From Nocardioides terrae (GTDB lineage Bacteria > Actinomycetota > Actinomycetes > Propionibacteriales > Nocardioidaceae): 64,000 bases of DNA. Shown piece after piece: positions 34,530-43,600 of this stretch (within the stretch, counting starts at the first letter, position 1; each line of letters starts with the position of its first letter). Made by a program: the position numbers and the translations under genes. Below the pieces are notes generated by a model. It made no database searches and was not told where the DNA came from. It was given only the letters and a program-made list of their open reading frames with translations. The stretch covers positions 310,001-374,000 of the forward strand of contig NZ_FOLB01000002.1 of NCBI RefSeq assembly GCF_900112345.1, in the 5' to 3' direction.

Positions 34530-35567
34530 TCAGTCCCGCAGGGGCGCGGTCGCGAACGCCGGCAGCCCGACCTCGGGCGCGATCTGCGCCGTGAACCCGA
34601 GGGCCACCCGGGCGCGCTCGGGCGAGGCCACGACGTGGCGGACGTCGCCGAGGCGGTAGCCGCCGGTCACCTCGGGGTCGAGGCCGGTCCCGGAGCCGAC
34701 GAGCCGCGCGACGTCGAGGATGCTGACCGGCCGGCCGGAGCAGACGTTGAAGGCCTCGAACCCGCCGCGCTCCCGCGTCGCGACCGCCTCCAGCGCCGCG
34801 AGGTTGGCCCGCGCGACGTCGTCGACGTGCACGAAGTCGCGCATCTGTCCGCCGTCCTCGAAGACCTGCGGTCGCTGCCCGCGCTCGAGGGAGGAGCGGA
34901 ACATCGCCGCGACTCCCGAGTAGGGCGTGTCGCGAGGCATGCCCGGGCCGTAGACGTTGTGGTAGCGCAGCGCCACGGCTGCGGCGTCGGCCTGGCGGAC
35001 CCACGCGGACGCGTAGTGCTCCTGCGCGACCTTGCTCGCGGCGTAGGACGACCGAGGATCCAGTCGTGCCGACTCCTCCACCAGCGTCCAGGCGAGCTGG
35101 TCGCCGCAGTGCGGGCAGTGGTTGTCGAAGTTGCCGGCATCGAGGTCGGCGCGGTCGCGCGCAGGCGGGACCTGCTCGCCGTGGGAGGCGCACGCATAGC
35201 GGCCCTCGCCGTAGACGACCATCGAGGAGGCGAGCACGAGCCGGTGGACGCCCGCCTCGTGCATGGCGGCCAGCAGGGCCGCCGTACCCAGGTCGTTGTG
35301 TGAGGCGTAGTCGGGCAGGTCCGCGACACGTGCGCCGGCGCCGACGACCGCGGCCTGGTGGCACACCGCGTCGACGCCGTCCAGCACAGCAACCCACCCG
35401 CCTGCCTCACGCACGTCGAGACGATGGGTCCCCTCGGGCGCCTTCGTCGCACCGTGCGCCTGCGGCAGCATGAGATCGACCCGGACGACGGCGTGGCCCG
35501 CCGCCTCGAGTGCTCGGCCGATCGCCGTACCGATGAAGCCGGCCGAGCCGGTCAGCAGGACCCTCAC
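34530..35567 (-). CDS. NAD-dependent epimerase/dehydratase with Cys/His insertion
   Basis: A 345-aa extended short-chain dehydrogenase acting on nucleotide sugars. NAD binding is by LLTGSAGFIGTAIG (5-18); catalytic residues are Ser114/115 (LASSMVVYG) and Tyr175/Lys179 (SSYAASK). Between them is an unusual insertion with Cys126, His129, Cys151 and Cys154 (CPHCGDQ) that looks like a zinc ribbon. GQMRDFVHVDDVARANLAAL near 265 is typical of UDP-glucose 4-epimerase-like enzymes. GTG 35567 overlaps the stop of the phosphorylase gene by 4 bases. It ends one base after the convergent GT-C-like gene. It may supply the sugar for the neighbouring glycosyltransferases. Confidence 0.9.
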   Translation of the reverse strand: MRVLLTGSAGFIGTAIGRALEAAGHAVVRVDLMLPQAHGATKAPEGTHRLDVREAGGWVAVLDGVDAVCHQAAVVGAGARVADLPDYASHNDLGTAALLAAMHEAGVHRLVLASSMVVYGEGRYACASHGEQVPPARDRADLDAGNFDNHCPHCGDQLAWTLVEESARLDPRSSYAASKVAQEHYASAWVRQADAAAVALRYHNVYGPGMPRDTPYSGVAAMFRSSLERGQRPQVFEDGGQMRDFVHVDDVARANLAALEAVATRERGGFEAFNVCSGRPVSILDVARLVGSGTGLDPEVTGGYRLGDVRHVVASPERARVALGFTAQIAPEVGLPAFATAPLRD

Positions 35568-36349
35568 GGCACCTCGTAGGTGAGGGCGATGCCGTCGGCC
35601 CAGGTCGAGCAGGCGCAGCCGTCCGGGTCGGGCAGTCGGGAGATCGCACGGGAGAGCAGGCCGGAGAGCCTGTCGAGGTTGGCTCGGAAGAGCTGGAAGA
35701 CCTCCTCCTGGCTCACCCCGTCGCCGGCCTCGGCGCCGGCGTCCATGTCCGTCACGAGCGCGATCGCGGCGTAGCACATGCGCATCTCCCGGGCGAGCGC
35801 TGCTTCGGGTGCTCCGGTCATGTTGATGAGCGACCAGCCCTCGCCGGCAAAGTGCCGCGACTCCGCCCGCGTCGAGAACCGCGGACCCTCGATGACGACC
35901 ATGGCGCCTCCCGCCTTCACGTCCTCGCCCGCCGCGACGGCGGCCGAGACCCCCGCGCAGTAGGGATCGGAGAACGGCAGGTGGATCGCGCCCTGCTCGA
36001 CATAGGACGGGGTGCGGCGGTAAGTGCGGTCGACCAGCTGGTCGGGGACGACGACGTCGCCGGGCGCGACGGTGTCGCCCAGACCACCGACAGCGCATGG
36101 AGCGAGGACCTGACGCACGCCCAGCGAACGCAGTGCCCACAGGTTGGCCCGATAGGGGATCGCATGGGGCGGGAACTCGTGCTGGCGTCCGTGGCGCGGC
36201 AGGAACGCGACCCGGCGGCCGCCGACCTCACCGACAGCGATCGGCGCCGAAGGAGCGCCGTACGGGGTGTCCACCGTGCGCTCGTCGTAGTCCGCGAGGA
36301 AGGAGTAGAACCCCGTGCCGCCGATGACCGCCACGTCCGCGATGCTCAT
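35564..36349 (-). CDS. S-methyl-5'-thioadenosine phosphorylase family protein
   Basis: A 261-aa purine nucleoside phosphorylase of the MTAP family. Motifs include AVIGGTGFYSF (phosphate loop), VAFLPRHGRQHEFPPHAIPYRANLWAL, CAVGGLGDTVAPGDVVVPDQLVDRT, VVIEGPRFSTRAESRHFAGEGWSLINMTGAPEAALAREM and ALVTDMDAG. The enzyme splits methylthioadenosine or a related nucleoside with phosphate. ATG 36349 has a GAGAGGG site at the right distance, better than the GTG six bases earlier. It is co-translated with the epimerase (GTGA overlap), an unexpected partner for methionine salvage, so a specialised nucleoside role is possible. Confidence 0.9.
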   Translation of the reverse strand: MSIADVAVIGGTGFYSFLADYDERTVDTPYGAPSAPIAVGEVGGRRVAFLPRHGRQHEFPPHAIPYRANLWALRSLGVRQVLAPCAVGGLGDTVAPGDVVVPDQLVDRTYRRTPSYVEQGAIHLPFSDPYCAGVSAAVAAGEDVKAGGAMVVIEGPRFSTRAESRHFAGEGWSLINMTGAPEAALAREMRMCYAAIALVTDMDAGAEAGDGVSQEEVFQLFRANLDRLSGLLSRAISRLPDPDGCACSTWADGIALTYEVP

Positions 36350-36434
36350 GAGCACACCCTCTCAGCAGGGCACACGGCCACGTCGCAGGGACGCGTCTCA
36401 AGGTCACGCCACGGCGGCGCGAGAGCACTCCCGG

Positions 36435-37379
36435 TCAGTAGTACCAGGGGTATGGACTCCAGTCCGGCTCCCGCTTCTCCAGGAACTGGTCCCGCCCCTC
36501 CTGGGCCTCGTCGGTCATGTAGGCCAGCCGGGTGGTCTCGCCAGCGAAGAGCTGCTGGCCGACCAGGCCGTCGTCGAGCAGGTTGAAGGAGTACTTCAGC
36601 ATGCGCTGGGCGGTCGGGCTCTTGCCGTTGATCGCGCGGCCCCACTCCAGCGCGACCTTCTCGAGCTGCGCGTGGTCGACCACGCGGTTGACGGCGCCCA
36701 TGCGGTGCATCGTCTCGGCGTCGTACTCCTCGGCGAGGAAGAAGATCTCGCGGGCGAACTTCTGGCCGACCTGGCGGGCGAGGTAGGCCGAGCCGTAGCC
36801 GCCGTCGAAGGAGCCGACGTCGGCGTCGGTCTGCTTGAAGCGCGCGTGCTCGCGGGAGGCGAGGGTGAGGTCGCAGACGACGTGCAGGCTGTGCCCGCCG
36901 CCGGCCGCCCAGCCCGGTACGACGCAGACGACGACCTTCGGCATGAAGCGGATCAGCCGCTGGCACTCGAGGATGTGCAGCCGGGCGAGCCTGGCCTTGT
37001 CGATGACCGACGGCTCCTCGGCCCCGGTGTCGCCGGCACCGATCGTCTTGTCCTCGTACTGGTAGCCGGCCCGGCCGCGGATCCGCTGGTCGCCGCCGGT
37101 GCAGAACGCCCACTTGCCGTTCTTCGCGCTCGGGCCGTTGCCGGTGAGGATGACGCACCCGACATCGGCGGACGTGCGCGCGTGCTCGAGCGTGCGCAGC
37201 AGCTCGTCGACCGTGTGCGGCCGGAAGGCGTTGAGGACGTCGGGCCGGTCGAACGCGATCCGGACCGTGCCGTGCTCCTTCGCGCGGTGGTAGGTGAGAT
37301 CGGTGAGGTCGTCGAAGCCCGGGACGGAATCCCAGTCGGCCGGGTCGAAGATCTCGGAGACTCCCTCGATGGCGCTCAT
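36435..37379 (-). CDS. menB: 1,4-Dihydroxy-2-naphthoyl-CoA synthase MenB
   Basis: A 314-aa crotonase-fold enzyme of menaquinone synthesis, which closes the ring of o-succinylbenzoyl-CoA. Its length and motifs fit MenB rather than a general enoyl-CoA hydratase: VRIAFDRPDVLNAFRPHTVDELL, CTGGDQRIRGRAGYQYE, VVCVVPGWAAGGGHSLHVVCDLTLAS (oxyanion hole), QTDADVGSFDGGYGSAYLARQVGQKFAREIFFLAEEY and the C-terminal EGRDQFLEKREPDW. The ATG at 37379 begins at the normal N-terminal extension; the longer open frame upstream runs into the divergent neighbour. No other men gene is in the window. Confidence 0.95.
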   Translation of the reverse strand: MSAIEGVSEIFDPADWDSVPGFDDLTDLTYHRAKEHGTVRIAFDRPDVLNAFRPHTVDELLRTLEHARTSADVGCVILTGNGPSAKNGKWAFCTGGDQRIRGRAGYQYEDKTIGAGDTGAEEPSVIDKARLARLHILECQRLIRFMPKVVVCVVPGWAAGGGHSLHVVCDLTLASREHARFKQTDADVGSFDGGYGSAYLARQVGQKFAREIFFLAEEYDAETMHRMGAVNRVVDHAQLEKVALEWGRAINGKSPTAQRMLKYSFNLLDDGLVGQQLFAGETTRLAYMTDEAQEGRDQFLEKREPDWSPYPWYY

Positions 37380-37436
37380 GGGCTGTGAGGCTATCCCCGA
37401 CGGAATATGCTGGCCGGATCGGGCACTGAAACAGGT

Positions 37437-37901
37437 ATGACCGATCTTCTCGAAGGCGAGTACCAGCCCAGCACGCAGCAGTGGGTCCGCGACAACGTCG
37501 AGCTCTACGAGTCGACGGGCGGCAAGGAGGGCTGGTACCTCCGCGGCCGCAAGGACTGGCCGGTCGTCGTCATCACCTCGGTCGGCGCCAAGTCCGGCAA
37601 GCTTCGCAAGAACCCCGTGATGCGCGTCGAGCACGACGGCGCCTACCTCGCCGTCGCCTCCAAGGGCGGCGCGCCGGAGCACCCCGTCTGGTACCGCAAC
37701 TTCCTGGTCAACCCCGTCGTCCAGCTCCAGGACGGTCCGGAGCCCGCGCTCTACCGGGCCCGGCTGATCGAGGACCAGGCCGAGTACGACGAGTGGTGGC
37801 AGCGCGCGGTCGAGGTCTACGAGCCGTACGCCGACTACAAGCCCAAGGCCGAGGCCGCCGGTCGGACGATCCCGCTCTTCGTGCTCGAGCCGGTCGACTG
37901 A
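37437..37901 (+). CDS. Deazaflavin (F420)-dependent nitroreductase family protein
   Basis: A 154-aa split-beta-barrel protein of the Ddn family, which uses reduced coenzyme F420. The family pattern is clear: GEYQPSTQQWVRDNVELYESTGGKEGWYLRGRKDWPVVVITSVGAKSGKLRKNPVMRVEHDGAYLAVASKGGAPEHPVWYRNFLVNPVVQLQDG. Members reduce quinones or activate nitro compounds; divergence from menB fits a quinone role, but this is inference. ATG 37437 was chosen because the family starts MTDxLEGEY there; an ATG at 37407 would add ten residues. The ribosome site is weak (AGG directly before the start). Confidence 0.9.
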   Translation: MTDLLEGEYQPSTQQWVRDNVELYESTGGKEGWYLRGRKDWPVVVITSVGAKSGKLRKNPVMRVEHDGAYLAVASKGGAPEHPVWYRNFLVNPVVQLQDGPEPALYRARLIEDQAEYDEWWQRAVEVYEPYADYKPKAEAAGRTIPLFVLEPVD

Positions 37902-37919
37902 CGTTCGCCGGCCCGGCCG

Positions 37920-38537
37920 TCAGGGCCGGGCGATGGAGGCGGCGAGGCTGACCAGGTGACCGAGCCGGGCGAGCTCGGAGTCGAGGAACTCCGGGCCTCC
38001 GCGCCGACCCATCACAACGATCTCGTTGCCGTCGATCCGCGCGCCGGCGTACAGGCTCTCGTCGTCGGGGTCCTCGCCCTCCACGTCGAGGCGGCAGGCG
38101 TGCTCGATGTCGGTGAACGGGAGGTCGGTCGGCGCCGACTCGGTCGCCGCGATCAGGCCGTTGACCCGGTGGATGCGCACCGCCCAGTCGGCCCGGAAGG
38201 TCTGCGGCAGCACCTCGACCAGACGGGTGAGCGCCTCGTCCGGAACCTCGGTGAGGTCCTCGACCGCCTCGAGGTCGAGGAAGAGGTTGCCGCCTGCGGC
38301 GTAGCGGCCGATCCAGATGACCCGCACCCCGTCGAGCGCGTTGCACGCCGACACGATGGAGTCGGGCATCGTGCCCGGCGCCGTCTCTAGGAGGACGTCG
38401 TCGACCGCGTGGCCGCTATGGGTCTTCTCGACGATCTCGATCGCCTCGATGTCTCCACCGGCCTCACCGATCGCACTGGCGAGGCGACCCAGGGACCCCG
38501 GGACGTCGGGCAGCTCGACACGCAGAAGGTAAGGCAC
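37920..38537 (-). CDS. ACT domain-containing protein
   Basis: A 205-aa protein with an N-terminal ACT domain (about 3-75): YLLRVELPDVPGSLGRLASAIGEAGGDIEAIEIVE, the beta-alpha-beta start with the ligand-binding PGSLGRLA turn. A second half (about 85-205) includes VEVLPQTFRADWAVRIHRVNGLIAATESAPTDLPF and ends in a helix LDSELARLGHLVSLAASIA. ACT domains sense amino acids or similar small molecules. No enzyme domain is attached, so it is a probable regulator or binding protein of unknown target. It is convergent with the F420-type gene, 18 bases apart. The start ATG 38537 begins at the first strand. Confidence 0.82.
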   Translation of the reverse strand: MPYLLRVELPDVPGSLGRLASAIGEAGGDIEAIEIVEKTHSGHAVDDVLLETAPGTMPDSIVSACNALDGVRVIWIGRYAAGGNLFLDLEAVEDLTEVPDEALTRLVEVLPQTFRADWAVRIHRVNGLIAATESAPTDLPFTDIEHACRLDVEGEDPDDESLYAGARIDGNEIVVMGRRGGPEFLDSELARLGHLVSLAASIARP

Positions 38538-38622
38538 CCGAAGACACTAGCGGGCGATCGTTGCGGGGACACTTCGCCGTCGTGTCGTGAGCGGAGCACC
38601 GGCCAGGGCGGCGGTGTCGACG

Positions 38623-38805
38623 CTAGGAGCCCACGATGTGCGCGTCCGGGCCGGGATAGACCAGCCCCTCGTGGCCGTCGGTCCAGCGCACCACGTAGGG
38701 CGGCTCGCCGTGCTCGCCCCGCACCTCCATCACCTCACCCTCGCGGCGGCCCTCACCGACGGTGTGGCCCTCGATCAACAGGTGGTCACCCACGTTCGCG
38801 TGCAT
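38623..38805 (-). CDS. DUF1918 small protein
   Basis: A 60-aa protein of the DUF1918 family, common in actinobacteria. It starts MHANVGDHLLIEGHTVGEGRREGEVMEV and ends PPYVVRWTDGHEGLVYPGPDAHIV, an SH3-like small beta barrel. The ATG at 38805 has an excellent GAGGAGG site five bases upstream; the longer frame from 38838 would include that site. It lies alone between the ACT gene and recD. The function of the family is unknown; some members are stress-induced. Confidence 0.88.
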   Translation of the reverse strand: MHANVGDHLLIEGHTVGEGRREGEVMEVRGEHGEPPYVVRWTDGHEGLVYPGPDAHIVGS

Positions 38806-38849
38806 GGCGTCCTCCTCGTCTCGCGCGGACGTCTCCACTCTGCGCCGCC

Positions 38850-40658
38850 TCAGGGGGTGGCGTCCAGGGGCTCTGACCCGGCCGGCGGGACGCTCGGAGA
38901 GCCGTCGGCGAGCCTCTGCCGCAGACCGGTCGCGCGCAGCGCCCGACGGCCGATCGCGGCACGCACCGACGCGGGCGTGCCGACCACCCGGACGCGCTCC
39001 TGCGCTCGGGTGACGGCGGTGTAGAACAGCTCCAGGGTCAGCAGCGGCGAGTCCTCCGGCGGCAGCAGCACGGTCACGACGCGCGCCTGGCTGCCCTGGC
39101 TCTTGTGCACGGTCATCGCGTGGAGGGTCTCGACGTCACCGAGCCGGGACGGCGCGAAGGTCCTGAGCTGCGCGCCCGGGACGAACGCGGTCAGCGTCTC
39201 GCCGGTCTGGACGGTGACACCCGTGTCGCCGTTGAAGACGTCGAGGCCGTAGTCGTTGGCGGTGATGAGGATCGGCCGTCCGGCGTACCACTCCTGGCCC
39301 CAGGCTGCGCCGACCCGGACGCCGGTGGCCTCGCCCAGCCAGCGCTCGACCTGGCGGTTCCAGTGCGCGGCGCCCCACGGCCCTTCGCGGTGGGCGCAGA
39401 GCAGGCGGTGGGCGTCGGCCGCGGCGACCGCGCCCGCCGCGTCACCGGTGAGTGCGGCGTCGCGCACTGTCGTCGCGTGGTGGGTGAGGTCGGCCTGCAG
39501 GGCTGCCATCGCGTCGGCGTCGCCGGGGTCGACGAGCTCCAGGGCGGGGTCGCCCGCGGTGAGGAGGCCGAGGACGAGGTCGGCGTCCTCGTCGCGCAGC
39601 GCGGCGGCCAGCCCCCCGATCGCCTCGCCGAACCGGTGTGTCGTCTGCAGCCCGGCCACGGTGGCCGGCGCCCGCACGGCGAGGCCCGTCACGAGGTCGG
39701 AGAGGAGGGCGCCCGCCTCGACCGAGGCGAGCTGGTCGGGGTCGCCGACGAGGACGAGCCGGGCGTCGGGCCGCACCGCCTCGATCAGCCTCGCCATCAT
39801 CGTGAGCGAGACCATGGAGGTCTCGTCGACCACGATGACGTCGTGCGGCAGCTTGTTGCCGCGGTGGTGCTTGAAGCGTGTCGAGGAGCCGGGCCGCCAG
39901 CCGAGCAGGCGGTGCAGCGTGCTCGCCTGCGGCCGGCCGAGTCGCTGCCGGTCGTCGTCGCTGAAACGGTCCGCCCGTTGCGCGTCCTCGACCGCCTCCT
40001 GCAGCCGCGCCGCCGCCTTGCCGGTCGGCGCGGTCAGCGCGATGCGCAACGGTCGATCGCTCTGCCCGGCGACGAGAGCCAGCAGGCCCGCGACGGTCGT
40101 GGTCTTGCCGGTGCCGGGGCCGCCGGTCAGGACGGTCGTCCACTGGCGCGCCGCCGCGAGCGCGGCGGCCCGCTGCTCGGCGTACCCCTCACCCGGGAAG
40201 AGCCGCTCGGCCGCCTCCGCCAGTGCCGGGTCGTCGATCGCCGGCGGGGCGGCCGCGAGCCGGGCGAGCAGGTCGTCGCGGACCTGACCCTCCTCGCGGT
40301 GGTAGCGGTCGAGGTAGAGGAGTCCACGGTCGACCTGGACCACCGACCCGGCCACGAGGGGGCTGGCGGAGACGCGGTCGAGCCAGCCGTCCACGGTCGG
40401 CCAGGGCAGCGTGGCGTCCTGGGCCGGAAGGGCGGAGAGGTCGACGCAGACCGAGCCGAGCCGGGCGGCGCGGACGGCGAGCGCGACGGCGAGGCGTACG
40501 TCGTCCGCGGACTCTCCGACGAGCTCCGCCGTCCGGGTGGCGACGTGCACGTCGGCGGCGGTCAGCGCCCCGGCTCGGTTGAAGTCACGCAGCAGCCCGG
40601 TCGCGCCCAGGGCCAGCCGGGCGTCGCGCGGGTCGTCGGACTCCCACCGCTCGATCAT
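38850..40658 (-). CDS. recD: Exodeoxyribonuclease V alpha subunit RecD
   Basis: A 602-aa SF1 helicase, the fast 5'-3' motor of RecBCD. The N-terminal helical domain (about 1-150) contacts RecC. The motor shows Walker A TVLTGGPGTGKTTTVAGLL (near 175-190), Walker B VIVVDETSMVSLTMMARLIEA, VLVGDPDQLASVEAG and the C-terminal motifs LHAMTVHKSQGSQARVVTVLLP and ELFYTAVTRAQERVRVVG. The start overlaps the recB stop by 4 bases (ATGA). With RecB and RecC it processes double-strand breaks to single-stranded DNA for RecA; actinobacterial RecBCD is reported to act mainly in single-strand annealing in mycobacteria. Confidence 0.95.
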   Translation of the reverse strand: MIERWESDDPRDARLALGATGLLRDFNRAGALTAADVHVATRTAELVGESADDVRLAVALAVRAARLGSVCVDLSALPAQDATLPWPTVDGWLDRVSASPLVAGSVVQVDRGLLYLDRYHREEGQVRDDLLARLAAAPPAIDDPALAEAAERLFPGEGYAEQRAAALAAARQWTTVLTGGPGTGKTTTVAGLLALVAGQSDRPLRIALTAPTGKAAARLQEAVEDAQRADRFSDDDRQRLGRPQASTLHRLLGWRPGSSTRFKHHRGNKLPHDVIVVDETSMVSLTMMARLIEAVRPDARLVLVGDPDQLASVEAGALLSDLVTGLAVRAPATVAGLQTTHRFGEAIGGLAAALRDEDADLVLGLLTAGDPALELVDPGDADAMAALQADLTHHATTVRDAALTGDAAGAVAAADAHRLLCAHREGPWGAAHWNRQVERWLGEATGVRVGAAWGQEWYAGRPILITANDYGLDVFNGDTGVTVQTGETLTAFVPGAQLRTFAPSRLGDVETLHAMTVHKSQGSQARVVTVLLPPEDSPLLTLELFYTAVTRAQERVRVVGTPASVRAAIGRRALRATGLRQRLADGSPSVPPAGSEPLDATP

Positions 40659-43600
40659 CGGCCGTCCAGCCTCTCGGACAGGGCGACGACGAGCGACGCC
40701 GGCGGCTGCCAGGCGAACACCCCGGTCGGGTGCCCGTCGAGGAGCGGGGTGTCGGGTCCGAGCATCCCGCGGACGTAGAGGTAGAGCACCCCGCCGAGGT
40801 GGGTCGCCGGGTCGTAGGCGGGCAGGCGCCAGCGCAGGAACCGGTGGACGACGACGGCGTAGAGCATCGCCTGCAGCGGGTAGTGCGAGTGCAGCATCGC
40901 CGCGGCGAGCCGGTCCGGCGCGTAGTCCGCCGCCGTCTGCTCACCGAGCAGGTTGGTCTTGTAGTCGACGACGACGAACCGCCCCGACGGCAGCCTGAGC
41001 ACGACGTCGACCGACCCGGAGAGGTAGCCCCGCAGGGCCTGGTCGCCGAGCGTCCGGCCCCACGAGCCGGAGCCGTCGAGCCGGTCGGCGTAGGGCCGGA
41101 GCGGGTCGTCGGCCGGCAGGTGCTCGCGCATCAGGCCGGCCAGGTCGCGCAGCAGCACCTCGGTGCCGGACCCGCCCAGGTCGCCGCCCGCGAGCGGGAA
41201 CTCGAAGTCGAGCTCGCGGAGCCGGTCGCGCAGCGGGACCTGCGACAGCGTCAGCCCGTCGGCCAGCGGCCCGAGCGGCGTGTGGTTGAGCGGGAGCAGG
41301 CCGTCGGCGAGCTCGTCGACCGTCCCTTCGACGGGCCACCAGCGCAGCTGCTCGGCCACGTGCCCGCGCAGCTCCTCGCGGAGGTCCGGCGCCTCGGGGT
41401 CGGCGTGCTCGAGGACGGCGTGGACGAGCGACCCGAAGGTCGCGCCGGCCGGGAGGCCGGCCATCGGGGAGAGGAGGTCTCGAGACGGTTGCTGTGCAAC
41501 CTCCTCGACCAGCGACGGCGCCGCCTCCGCCACCTCGTCGTCCTCCTTGGCGCCCACCTCGGGCTCGGAGCCGACATGGTCGACCGGCGCGGACTCCTCG
41601 ATCCGGATGAGGCCGGAGTAGGACGTGCGGCGCCAGGCAGTGTCGACCGGCCTGTCGAAGTGACGGGCGGCGAGCGTGCCGATCGGCTTGGGTTCCGGGG
41701 CCGGAACGGGCGGCGCGACCTCGGCGAGCTCGTGGGCCGGACCGCCGAGGCCCTCGATGAGACCCAGGACGCGGGCGGCGTCATCGTCGTCGCGGACGTC
41801 GACGCGGTCGGGCACCTCCGGGTCGCCCGGCCGGCGGCCGAAGAGCAGCCGGTGCAGCGCGCCCGTGGGCGTGTTGGTCGTCGGCGCCCACCACGCGACG
41901 ACCTGCGACTGGGCGCGGGTGAGGGCGACGTAGAGCTCGCGCAGCTCCTCGCCGAGCTCCTCCGTCTGGTGCTGGGCGACGTGGTCGGGCCAGCGACTTC
42001 CGCTGCCCGCGACGTCGAGGGTGCGCCGGCCGTCGTCGTGGAAGCGTGCGACGGAGACGTCGAAGGAGAAGTACTGGTAGCCGAAGGGCAGGTAGACGAT
42101 CGGGTACTCCAGCCCCTTGCTGCCGTGCACGGTGACGATCTGGACCGCCGCAGCGTCGGAGTCGAGGCGACGCGGGCGCTCGTTGGCCGCCGTACGCCGG
42201 CGCTCGTCCCGGAACCAGCCGAGCAGGGCGGTCAGGCCGAGGCCGTCGCGCAGGGAGACCTCGTGGAGCAGCTGGCCGAGGTGCCGGACGTCGGTCAGCA
42301 GCCGCTCGCCGCCCTCCTCGGCGAGCACCCGGCTGGTCAGGTCGCGCTCCTCGGCCGCCTCGACCAGCGCAGCGACGCCACGGCCCCGGAGCAGCAGCGC
42401 CCAGCCCCGGAGCCGGTCGGCGATCTCGGCGGTCAGGTCCTCGCCGCCCTCGTCGATCTCGGCGGCGGTGCGGCCGAAGAAGCAGGTGAGCGCCGCGGCG
42501 CGGACCAGGCCGGACCGGTGAGGGGACTCCAACGCCTCGAGCAGCGTCAGCCAGGCGTCGCCGGCGGGGGTCTGGAAGACGTCGCCGCCGCCGGACATGA
42601 CGGCGGGGATCCCTCGGGCGGCCAGCACCCGCTGGACGAGCTGGCCCTCGGCACGGGTGGCGACGATGACGGCGACCTGGCCGGCGCGAACCGGCTCGCC
42701 GCACCAGGTGGCACCGGACGCGAGCAGCAGGGCGATGTCGCCGGCGCAGTCGTCGGCGACGAAGCTGCGGGCGTCCTTCGCCGACATCAGCCCGGCTCTC
42801 GTCAGGCGGAAGCCGTCGCGCCGGACCTGCCGCAGCCGGAAGGGGGCGGGGTGTGGCACGCCGGCCAGGCGGGTGGCGCCGTGGTGCGCCTGCACCGGGT
42901 GCACCACGATCGCCGGGTCGCCCAGCGCGGCGCCCTCGAGGGTGACCTGGAGTCGTCGGAGGAGCGCCTCGTCGGTGCGCCAGTTGGTGCCGAGCGTCGC
43001 CCGGTCGGCTGCGGTGCGCGCCGCATCGAGGTAGGTGACCACGTCACCGCCGCGGAAGCCGTAGATGGCCTGCTTCGGGTCGCCGATCAGGACCACGGTG
43101 GCGTGGCCGCTGAAGGCCCGGTCGAGGACCTGCCACTGCACCGGGTCGGTGTCCTGGAACTCGTCGACGAGCACGATCCGCCACCGCTGGCGCATCCGCG
43201 CACGGGCCGGTGCGTCGTCGTCCTCCAGCGCGGTCGCCAGCCGGCTGAGCAGGTCGTCGTAGGAGAGAACGCCCAGCCGACGCTTGCGACGCTCGACCTG
43301 CGCACGCACGGCGGCGGCGAAGGCGGTCCGGGCGGTGCCGCGCAGGTCCTCCGGGTCGGCCGCGGCCAGCTCGGCCTGCGGGTCCTCGATCGCGGTGCGC
43401 GCCAGGGCGAGCGCGGTGTCACGGTCGAACGGCGGCGGGTTCCGGTCGCCGCCGTAGGTCGCGAGGTAGACGTCGTCGACCACCTCGACCACGAGCTCGT
43501 CGAGGGACTCGACGAGCTCGGCACCCGCGTCGGTGTCACCCGCGACGCCCAGCGAGCGGAGCACGATCCGGCAGAACTGGTGGGTCGTCGCGATCGTCGC

